Shown here: positions 1-10,200 of the stretch, one piece after another
How positions within the stretch are numbered: position 1 is the first letter of the stretch
How the letters are laid out: the number at the start of each line of letters is the position of its first letter
Source: Halichoerus grypus
Taxonomy: Eukaryota > Chordata > Mammalia > Carnivora > Phocidae
Direction of reading: 5' to 3'
Assembly: GCF_964656455.1 (NCBI RefSeq)
Contig: NC_135715.1
Coordinates: 83,182,414 to 83,246,413, forward strand
DNA length: 64,000 bases
Made by a program: the position numbers and the translations under genes
The notes under the pieces: generated by a model
Databases searched by the model: none
What the model was told of the DNA's origin: nothing
The model's input: only the letters and a program-made list of their open reading frames with translations

Positions 1-1021
1 TACTGTTCTTTTGGTTTCTATTTCATTGATTTCTGCTCTGATCTTTATTATTTCTCTTCTCCTGCTGGGTTTAGGCTTTATTTGCTGTTCTTTCTCCAGC
101 TCCTTTAGGTGTAGGGTTAGGTTGTGTACTTGAGACCTTTCTTGTTTCTTGAGAAAGGCTTGTATTGCTATATACTTTCCTCTTAGGACTGCCTTTGTTG
201 CATCCCAAAGATTTTGAACAGTTGTGGTTTCATTTTCATTGGTTTCCATGAGTTTTTTTAATTCTTCTTTAATTTCCTGGTTGACCCATTCATTCTTTAG
301 TAGGATACTCTTTAGCCTCCATGTATTTGAGTTCTTTCCGACTTTCCTCTTGTGATTGAGTTCTAGTATCAAAGCATTGTGGTCTGAAAATAGGCAGGGA
401 ATGATCTCAGTCTTTTGGTACTGGTTGAGACCTGATTTATGACCTAGGATGTGATCGATTCTGGAGAATGTTCCATGGGCACTAGAAGAATGTGTATTCC
501 GTTGTTTGGGATGGAATGATGGAATGAATATGTCTGTGAAGTCCATTTGGTCCAGGGTGTCATTTAAAGTCTTTATTTCCTTGTTGGTCTTTTGCTTAGA
601 TGATCTGTCCATTTCAGTGAGGGGGGTGTTAAAGTCCCCCACTATTATTGTATTATTGTCAATGTGTTTCTTTGCTTTTGTTATTAATAGCCTTATATAA
701 TTGGCTGCTCCCATGTTAGGAGCATATTTACAATTGTTAGATCTTCTTGTTGTATAGACCCTTTAAGTAGGATATAGTGTCCTTCCTCATCTCTTATTAC
801 ATTCTTGGGCTTAAAATCTAATTTGTCTGATATAAGGATTGCCACCCCAGCTTTCTTTTGGTGTCCATTAGCATGGTAAATGGTTTTCCACCCCCCCACT
901 TTCAATCTGGGGGTGTCTTTGGGTCTAAAATGAGTCTCTTGCAGACAGCATATCAATGGGTCTTGTTTTTTTATCCAGTCTGATAGCCTGTGTCTTTTGA
1001 CTGGGGCATTTAGCCCATTTA

Positions 1022-1640
1022 TGCCGGAGTCCAGCTCCAGCCGGGGTGGGTCTCTCGTAGGAAAGGACGGCGTCGGTGAATGAGGAGACACAGACACAGG
1101 ATCAGGTTGCAAGCATCTCCTCCTGACAGCCTCGGAGGAACTTTATTTATATGTTAGGATATTTTTGTTTTTCCAAATCTTAGATCATTTTCTGGATTAC
1201 AGCCATAGCCTTCTTTCATTTTTCCTTTGTAATGATAAACATGACCTTTATTGATTTCTGCTTATTGGCTTTCGCTAAAACCAAAAAACAGTACGCAAAG
1301 AGAAAGGTGCTAGACTGAGCATGACCGTGTTGTTATTTTGTTCTATAGAAACTAATTCTTTGTGGAATTAGTTTCATTATGCTTGCTTAGATAGGCGTAA
1401 CTAAGATGAGTAGTCACTTTATCATGAAACCCCAGAAATATTCCCACAATTATAAAGATTGCCATAAACAAAATGAAAGAGAATAGCAGGAGCCAGCCCA
1501 GAAATATTCCCACAGTTATAAAGATTGCCGTAAACAAAATGAAAGAGAATAGTAGGAGCCAGCTGTGGAGTCTCCTGTTTTCAGGATCGTCCCCCATACT
1601 TGGACTTTGTCAAACAGCATGAGTAGCTTGGCTCGTGCCA
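1022..1640 (-). mobile_element. Solo endogenous retrovirus LTR (class II-like)
   Basis: A 619-bp insert bounded by TG...CA with a perfect 6-bp target duplication CATTTA at 1016-1021 and 1641-1646, splitting L1 sequence that is continuous in the sister copies. On the minus strand it reads TGGCACG ... CCGGCA, with an AATAAA polyadenylation signal (plus positions 1142-1147) and a promoter-proximal direct repeat at 1431-1562. No gag, pol or env is present, so it is a solo LTR left by LTR-LTR recombination. A 6-bp duplication is typical of betaretrovirus-like (ERVK) elements. It is younger than the L1 it interrupts. Confidence 0.88.
1431..1562 (-). repeat. Tandem 66-bp duplication inside LTR U3
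   Basis: Two adjacent 66-bp copies (1431-1496 and 1497-1562), both starting cccagaaatattcccaca, differ at about three positions. They lie in the U3 part of the LTR, where retroviral enhancers are often duplicated. An enhancer role is inference. Confidence 0.85.
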
Positions 1641-4544
1641 CATTTACATTCAGGTAACTATTGAAAGATAGGAATTTAGTGCCATTGTATTCCCTGTAAG
1701 GTGACTGTTACTGTATATTTTCTGTGTTCCTTTCTGGTCTATGTTGCTTTTAGGCTCTGTCTTTGCTTAGAGGACCCCTTTCAAGATTTCTTGTAGGGCT
1801 GGTTTCGTGTTTGCAAATTCCTTTAGTTTGTGTTTGTCCTGGAAGTTTTTATCTCTCCTTCTATTTTCAATGACAGCCTAGCTGGATATAGTATTCTTGG
1901 CTGCATATTTTTCTCATTTAGTGCTCTGAATATATCCTGCCAGTCCTTTCTGGCCTGCCGTGTCTCTGTGGATAGGTCTGTTGCCAATCTAATGTTTCTA
2001 CCATTGAAGGTTACATATCTCTTCTCCCGAGCTGCTTTCAGGATTTTCTCTTTGTCTCTGAGACTTGTACGTTTTACTATTAGATGTCAGGGTGTTAACC
2101 TATTTTTATTGATTTTGAGAGGGGTTCTCTGTGCTTCCTGGGTTTTGATGCCTGTTTCCTTCCCCAAATTAGGGAAGTTCTCTGCTATAATTTGCTCCAA
2201 TATACCTTCTGCCCCTCTCTCTCTTTCTTCTTCTTCTGGGATCCCAATTATTCTAATGTTGTTTTGTGTTATGGTATTGCTTATCTCTCAAATTCTGCCC
2301 TCGTGATCCAGTAGTTGTTTATCTCTCTTTTTCTCAGCTTCTTTATTTTCCATCATTTAGTCTTCTATCTCACTGATTCTCTCTTCTGCCTCATTTATCC
2401 TAGCAGTTAGCGCCCACATGTTTGATTGCACCTCATTAATAGCCTTTTTGATTTCGACTTGGTTAGATTTTAGTTTTTATTTCTCCAGAAAGGGTTTCTC
2501 TAATAACTTCCATGTTTTTTTCAAGCCCAGTTGGTATCTTTAAAGTGATGATTCTGAACTGTAGATCTGACATTTTACTAATGTCCGTATTGAGTAGGTC
2601 CTTGGCAGTCGGTACTACCTCTTGTTCTTTTTGTTGAGGTGATTTTTTCCATCTTGTCATTTTGTCCAGAGGAGAATAGATGAATGAGAGAACAAAATGC
2701 TAACAGGGTAACAACTTCCCCAGAAAATATACTCTAAACAAATCAGAAAAGACCTGAAGCCGGGGGGAAAGAAAGGGAAAGAAAGAAAAAAGAAAAAGAA
2801 AAAAAAAGAAAAAGATAAAAACAAACAAAAACAGAACAAAACAAAAAAAACCAGTATATGATCAAATATGATCAGGCTTGTGCATAGATCAGTGCCACAC
2901 ACTAGATTTTTGGTGTATTTTGGTCTGTTAGAAGAAAGTGCCTCTCAAAATTTTAAAGAAAGAAAAACTTATATATGTACAAAAATAAGGGTTGATATGA
3001 TGAAGGGATGGAATATGACTGTAAAGATGAAAATTATAAAAAATTTTATAAAAGGAATTGATAAGAAGTTGTTTGAAAAAAGAAAGAAGAGGATTTAAAA
3101 AAAAAAGAAAAAGGAGAGAATGTGATCAGGCAGGAGAGTAGAACAAAACCATACACTAGAGATTTAGGGTATATTTTGATCTGTTAGAAGAAACTATCTC
3201 AAAATTTTAAAGAGAGAACAATTTATATATATATATATGCCAAAAATAAGGGTAACTACTATGAAGGGATAGAATGTGACTCTAAAAATGAAAAATAAAA
3301 ATGTTTTTTAAAAAAGGGATTGATAAGATGTTGGTTGAAAAGGGGAAAAAGAAAAATTAAAAAAAAAAGACAGTTAAAAAGAAATATTAACTTTGAAAGA
3401 CTAAAGACTCATGGTAAAAAAGCCATGGATTCTATGTGCATTATTCCCCTAGTAGTGCTGGAGTTCTGCTGTTCTTATTGATCGGTAAACTTGGTCTTGG
3501 CTGGCTGTTCTTGCTGATCTTCTGGGGAAGGGGCCTGTTGCCCTGGTTCCCAGATGTCTTTGCGGGATGCGGAATTTCCCCACCCTTGCGGGTCCGGGCT
3601 AAGTAATCTGCTAGGGTTTGCTCTCGGGAGCTTTTGTTCCCTGAAAGCTTTCCATACAGCTTTGGAGGCCGAGAGTGAAAATGGCAGCCTCCCAATCTCC
3701 GCCCTGGAGGAGCCGAGAACTCGGGGCCCCACTCCTCAGTGAGCCCCTAGAGAAAAGCAGTCAGTCACTCCTGTCTCCCCGGTCTCCCGCCATACTCCGT
3801 GCTCACCCGGCCTTTGACCGAGCGTTTCTCTCTCTGGCACCCAACCTGGTGTGGAGTCTCCAAACCCAGCAGATCCCTGCGGTGCGCTTCCCGTGCCGCT
3901 CCTCCCGGGGGAAGAAGGGGAGTCTCCCCGGATCTGCTGCTTGTTGGGTTCCTGCTGGAGGAGCAGTGGCCCGACTGTGCCGCGGATTGCGGTTTATGGC
4001 AACCCTGAGCTGAGAGCCCGCGTCTCAGGTCCGTCTCTGCAGCCAGCTTCCCTGCTCTGATACCTGGGAGCCCTGCCGCACCCAGGCACCCCCGGTCTTT
4101 CTGTGACCCCGAGGGTCCTGAGACCACACTGTCCCACGTGGTTTCACCCCCTGCTTAGCCACTGGAGTGAAGTCCCTCAGCGGAGCAGACTTCTGAAAGT
4201 TCCGATTTTGTGCTCTGCTGCTCTATCACTTGCCGGTATCGGCTGACGGAGGCCCCCTCCCCCGCCATCTATCCTCCCGAATATCACCTCGGATTCACTT
4301 CTCCGCACGTCCTACCTTCCAGAAAGTGTTCGCTTTTCTGTTCAGAGAGTTGTTGCTATTCTTTTCTTCAATCTCCTATTGAGTTTGTAGGTGTTCAGAA
4401 TGGTTTGATCCCTATCCAGCTGAATTCCTGAGACCAGACGAAATCCAGGTCTCCTACTCCTCTGCCGTCTTGCTCCGCCCCCTCAGCAAGGTTTCTGCCC
4501 AGTGTGAGCTGCGCCTTCCAGGTGGAGGAGGAGCTCTTCCCCTA

Positions 4545-5200
4545 TTGGGAGATTTTTGATTACTGATTCAATTTCTTTGCTGTTTATAGGTCTGTTCAGG
4601 TTTTCTATTTCTTCCTGCTTCAGTTTTGGTAATTTATGTTTGTAGGAATGCATCCATTTCTTCCAGATTGCCTAATTTGTTGGCATTTAATTGCTCATAA
4701 TATTCTCTTATAATTGTATTTATGTGGTGTTGGTTGAGATCTCTTTCATTCACGATTTTATTAATTTGGGTTCTTTCTCTTTTTGATGAGTCTGGCTAGG
4801 GGTTCATTGATCTTATTAATTCTTTCAAAGAACTAACTCCTGGTTTCGTTTTTTTCTTTTTTAAGTTTCTGTATCATTGATTTCTGCTCTCATCTTTATT
4901 ATTTCTCTTCTCCTGCTGGATTTAGGCTTTATTTGCTGTTCTATTTCTAGCTCCTTTAGGTGTAAGGTTAGGTGTAAGGTTATTTGAGACTTTTCTTGTT
5001 TCTTGAGGAAGGCCTGTATTGCTATATCCTTTCCTCTTAAGACTGCCTTTGCTGCATCCCAAAGGTTTTGGACTGTCGTGTTTTTATTTTCATTTGCTTC
5101 CATATATTTTTTTAAGTCTTCTTTAATTTCCTGTTTGGCCCATTCATTCTTTAGTAGGATGTTCTTTAACCTCCATGTATTTTTTTTTCTTCTTTTTGCA
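4545..5200 (-). mobile_element. Older L1 ORF2 fragment
   Basis: A minus-strand L1 ORF2 stretch with a decayed reading frame (4861-5211) resembling the segment after the endonuclease domain: KNEWAKQEIKEDLKKYMEAN, then [20 protein letters not shown]. It lacks both ends and is more diverged than the young L1 next to it. Confidence 0.8.
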
Positions 5201-5593
5201 TTTTTTCTCAAATGGCTTGGTATTGATTCCCAAACTGTTCTGATTCCTCATGTTGACATACCTTGAACCTCGGGCACCCGAAAAGCAAAACCCAGCCTCC
5301 CAGCAAGTAAATACCAAAGAGAATACAGGTACAGTATCTGGCAACTCAGATGTTGACGCATACAATTTGTAGATAATAGGAAGTCTCTAGGTCCTTAAGG
5401 TTTTAGCTCGGACTCTCTTTTTAACTCTTATCTTCATGGGTGGTAGTGTTACTAATTTTATAGGTATGTAAAGTTGTTGGACTCAGGTTCTTAAAAGACT
5501 TTTGAGTAAATGTAACTTCTTATCAGTGTTAACAGTTGTCTGACATTTTTGACTATTATGAATGACAGCAAATAGAGACAAGTTGATATCAAG
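5201..5593. other. Unassigned unique sequence
   Basis: No gene, RNA or repeat family recognised between the L1 fragment and the SINE at 5607. Confidence 0.5.
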
Positions 5594-5606
5594 AATCATA
5601 AAAGAT

Positions 5607-5810
5607 GGGGCGCCTGGGTGGCTCAGTCGTTAAGTGTCTGCCTTCGGCTCATGTCACTCTCCCAGGGTCCTGGGATCGAGCCCCACATCGGACTCCCTGC
5701 TCCGCGGGAACCCTGCTTCTCCTTCTCCCACTCACTCCCCCTTCTTGTGTTCCCTCTCTTGCTGTGTCTCCCTCTGTCAAATAAATAAATAAACTCTTAA
5801 AAAAAAAAAA
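5607..5810 (+). mobile_element. Carnivore tRNA-derived SINE (SINEC)
   Basis: The tRNA-related head ggggcgcctgggtggctcag carries the A-box region; the B-box-like gatcgagccc follows, then a CT-rich stretch, AAATAAATAAATAAA and a poly(A) tail. Target duplications aatcataaaag lie at 5594-5604 and 5810-5820. Confidence 0.95.
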
Positions 5811-5820
5811 ATCATAAAAG

Positions 5821-6167
5821 TTTATAAAAAATTACCACAGAAGTTCAGGAAACTCCTTTCTATTCTTCCACACTTTTACATAACCACCAACTGATCAAGT
5901 ACCAGCAAAGTTGTATGATAGCATTTCAGCCAGCTTTAGTTGTATTATATTGTGACTTGGTAGCTCCCAAAAAACTGCTAATAATTTTTTGGCATATACC
6001 CAGATATTTTCTTTTCCACATGAAATACAGATTGAGAATTCACATTATTATGATGGTAGGACACTTTAGTATAATTATTCAGTTTTTGGCGTAAATGAAT
6101 ACTGTTTTATGTTCTGGGGGGTAATAACACTACTATAAAGATGTAATGCTGTCTACAACATTGCAAA
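5821..6167. other. Unassigned AT-rich sequence
   Basis: No coding frame or repeat family recognised; it forms the flank of the L1 insertion that starts after 6180. Confidence 0.4.
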
Positions 6168-7259
6168 ACCCGTCTTTTTATTTTTAATTTTTTTTAATAT
6201 GGAAATACTTCCAATTGTATTTTACACATTTTTGGTAATAGGAGTTAAGTAGATTCAGAGTAGAAGCAACAATCTTAACAGTCTATATTTCTTTTTTTTT
6301 TTTTTAACATAACGTATTATTTGTTTTAGGGGTACAGGTCTGTGATTCATCAGTCTTACACAATTCATAGCGCTTCTCCCCAATGTCCATCACCCAGCCA
6401 CCCCATCCTTCCCACCCCCCTCCACTCCAGCATCCCTCAGTTTGTTTCCTGAGGTTAAGATTCTCTTATGGTTTGTCTCCTCCTCAGTTTCATCTTGTTT
6501 AATTTTTCCCTCCCTTCCCCTATGATCCTCTGTTTTGTTTCTCAAATTCCTCATATCAGTGAGATCATATGATAATTGTCTTTCTCTGATTGACTTCTTT
6601 CGCTTAGCATAATACCCTCTAGTTGCATCCACGTTGTTCTGAATATATCTGTGTTCTGAATGTATCTGTGAAGTCCATCTGGCCCAGTGTGTCATTTAAA
6701 GCCTTTATCTCCTTGTTGATCTTGAGCTTAAATGATCTATCCATTTCAGTGAGGGGGAGGTGTTAAAGTCCCCTACTATTATTGTATTACTGTCGATATG
6801 TTTCTTTGATTTTGTTACTAATTGGCTTATATAATTGGCTGTTCCCAAGTTAGGGGCATAGATATTTAAAATTGTTAGATCTTCTTGTTGGATAGACCCA
6901 TTAAGTATGATGTAGTGTCCTTCCTCATCTCTTATACTCTTTGGTTTAAAATCTAATTGGATCTCAGGATTGCCACCCCAGCTTTCTTTTGATGTCCATT
7001 AACATAGTAAATGTTTTTTCACCCCCTCACTTTAAATCTGGAGGTGTCTTTGGGTCTAAAATGAGTCTCTTGCAGACAGCATATTGATGGGTCTTGTTTT
7101 CTTTATCGAATCCGATACCCTGTGTCTTTTAATTGGGGCATTTAGCCCATTTACAGTCAGGGTAACTATTGAAAGATACGAATTTAGTGCCATTGTATTG
7201 CCTGTAAGGTGACTGTTACTGTATATTGTCTGTGTTCCTTTCAGGTCTATGTTACTTTT

Positions 7260-10200
7260 TTTGTTTTTGTTTTTGTTTTTGGTTTTTTACGTCTGTTATG
7301 TTAGTCACCATACAATACATCATTAGTTTTTGATGTAGTGATCGACGGTTCATTGTTTTCGTATAATACCGAGTGCTCCATGCAGTACGTGCCCTCCTTA
7401 ATACCCATCATTGGGCTAACCCATCACCCCACCACCCTCCCCTCTAACACCCTCAGTTTGTTTCTCAGAGTCCATAGTCTCTCATGGTTCATCTCTCCCT
7501 CCGATTTCCCCCCTTCATTTTTCCCTTCTCCTAATATCCTCCATGCTACTCCTTATGTTCCACAAATAAGTGAAACCATATGATAATTGATGTTCTCTGC
7601 TTGATTTATTTCATTTAGCATAATCTCCTCCAGTCCCATCCATGTTGATGCAAAAGTTGGGTATTCATCTTTTCTGATGGCTGAGTAATATTCCATTGTA
7701 TATATGGACATCTTCTTTATCCTGTTGAAGGGCATCTCGGCTCTTTCCACAGTTTGGCTATTGTGGACATTGCTGCTATGAATAGTGGGGTGCATATGGC
7801 CCTTCTTTTCACTACATCTGTGTCTTTGGGGTAAATACCAAGTAGCATAATTGCTGGGTCATAGGGTAGCTCTATTTTTAATTTTTGGGGCACCTCCACA
7901 CTGTTTTCCAAAGTGGCTCTACCAACTTGCATTCCCACCAACAGTGTAATAGGCTTCCCCTTTCTGCACAAGCTCCAACATTTGTTGTTTCTTGCCTTGT
8001 CAATTTTTGTCGTTCTAACTGGTGTAAGGTGGTATCTCAATGTGGTTTTGATTTGAATTTCCCTGATGGCTAATGATGATGAACATTTTTTCATGTCTGT
8101 TAGCTATTTTGATTTCTTTGGAGAAGTGTTTGTTCATATCTTCTGCCCATTTTTTGACTTGATTATTTATTTTTTGGGTGTTGAGTTTGAGAAGTTCTTT
8201 ATAGATCTTGGATACCTGCCCTTTATCTGTAGTGGTCATTTGCAAATATCTTCTCCCATTTTGTGGGTTGCCTCTTTGTTTTGTTGACTGTTTCCTTTGC
8301 TGTGCAGAAGCTTTTTATCTTGACGAAGTCCCAAAAGTTCATTTTTGCTTTTGTTTCACTAGCCTTTGGAGATGTATCTTGAAAGAAGTTGCTGTGGGCG
8401 ATGTCAAAGAGGTTACTGCCTGTGTTCTCCTCTAGGATTTTGATGGATTCCTTCACACTGAGGTCTTTTTCATCCATTTTGAGTTTATCTTTGTGAATGG
8501 TGTTAGAGAATGGTCGAGTTTCATTCTTCTGCCTGTGGCTGTCCAATTTTCCCAGCACCATTTATTGAAGAGACTGTCTTTTTTCCATTGCATATTTTTC
8601 CTGCTTTGTTGAAGCTTATTTGACCATAGAGTTCAGGGCTCATATCTGGGCTCTCTGTTCTGTTCCATTGATCTATATGTCTGTTTTTGTGCCAGTACCA
8701 TGCTGTCTTGGTGATCCCTGCTTTGTAACATAGCTTGAAATCAGGCAACGTGATGCCCCCAGCTTTGTTTTCCTTTTTCAACATGTCCTTGGCGATTCGG
8801 GGTCATTTCTGATTCCATACAAATTTTAGGATTCTTTGTTCCAGCACTTTGAAAAATGTCATTGGAATTTTGATTGGGATGGCCTTGATGGTATCAATTG
8901 GTCTGGGTAGCATAGACATTTTAACAATGTTTATTCTTCTGATCCATGAGCATGGAATGTTTTTGCATCTTTTTGTGTCTTCTTCAATTTCCTTCATGAG
9001 TGTTCTGTAGTTCCTAGAGTATAGATCCTTTGCCTCTTTGGTTAGGTTAATTCCGAGGTATCTTACGGTTTTTGGTGCTATAGTAAATGGAATCGTTTCT
9101 CTAATTTCTCTTTCTACGGTTGCATTGTTAGCGTATAAGAAAGCAACTGATTTCTGCGCATTGATTTTGTATCCTGCCACATTACTGAATTGCTGGATGA
9201 GTTCTAGTAATTTGGGGGTGGAGTCTTTTGAGTTGTCCACATAAAGTGTCATGTCATCTGAGAAAAGAGAGAGTTAGACTTCTTCTTTAGCAATCTGAAT
9301 ACCTTTTATTTCTTTTTGTTGTCTGATTGCTGTTGCTAGGACTTCTAGTACTATGTTGAACAATAGTGGTGAGGGTGGGCATCCTTGATGTGTTTCTGAC
9401 CTTAAGGGAAAGGCTCTCAGCTTTTCCCCATTGAGGAGGATATTTGCTGTGGGTTTTTCATAGATGGATTTTATAAACTTGAGGAATGTTCCCTCTATCC
9501 CTATACTCTGAAGAGTCTTAATCAGGAAAGGATTCTGTATTTTGTTAAATGCTTTTTTCTGCATCAGTTGAGAGCACCATATGGTTCTTCTCTCACCTCT
9601 TATTAATGTGTTCTGTTACATTGATTATTTTGCGAATGTTGAACCACCCTTGCAGCCCAGGGATAAATCCCACTTGGTCGTGGTGGATGATCCTTTTAAT
9701 GTATTGTTGGATCCTATTAGCTAGGATTTTGTTGAGAATTTTGGAATCCATATTTATCAGGGATATCGGTCTGAAAGTCTCCTTTTTGTTGGGGTCTTTG
9801 CCTGGTTTGGGGATTAAGGTAATGCTGGCTTCATAGAATTAGTCTAGAAGCTTTCCTTCTGTTTCTATATTTTGAAACAGCTTCAGTAGGATAGGTATTA
9901 CTTCTTCTTTGAATGTTTGGTTGAATTCCCCAGGGAATCCATCAGGCCCTGGGCTCTTGTTTTTTAGGAGGTTTTTGATCACTCCTTCAATCTCTTTACT
10001 GGTTATTGGCCTATTCAGGTTGTCAATTTCTTCCTGTTTCAGTCTTGGCAGTTTATGGGTTTCCAGGAAGGCCTCCATTTCATCCAGATTGCTCAGTTTA
10101 TTGGCATATAGTTGTTGATAATAATTTCTAATAATTGTTTCTATTTCCTTGGTGTTATTCGTGATCTCTCCCCTTTCATTCATAATTTCATTAATTTGGG

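Larger units (their letters stand above)
1..4492 (-). mobile_element. Young L1 (5' part), minus strand, cut by window edge
   Basis: Minus-strand L1 reading from its 5' end at about 4492 (tcctctgccgtcttgctccgccc) down to the window edge. From high to low coordinates: GC-rich 5'UTR with CpGs (about 3430-4490), A-rich part of the 5'UTR (2680-3430), ORF1 remnants (about 1800-2660), then the ORF2 endonuclease region (1-1020). It aligns by eye almost base for base with 38827-42694, so both belong to one young carnivore L1 subfamily. Its ORFs carry stops and shifts, and it is split by the solo LTR at 1022-1640. The RT part and 3' tail lie outside the window. Confidence 0.9.

Noticed and set aside
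1830..2306. A 158-codon plus-strand open frame
   Set aside because: It is antisense to L1 ORF1 and the same antisense frame recurs in the sister L1 near 40009-40515.
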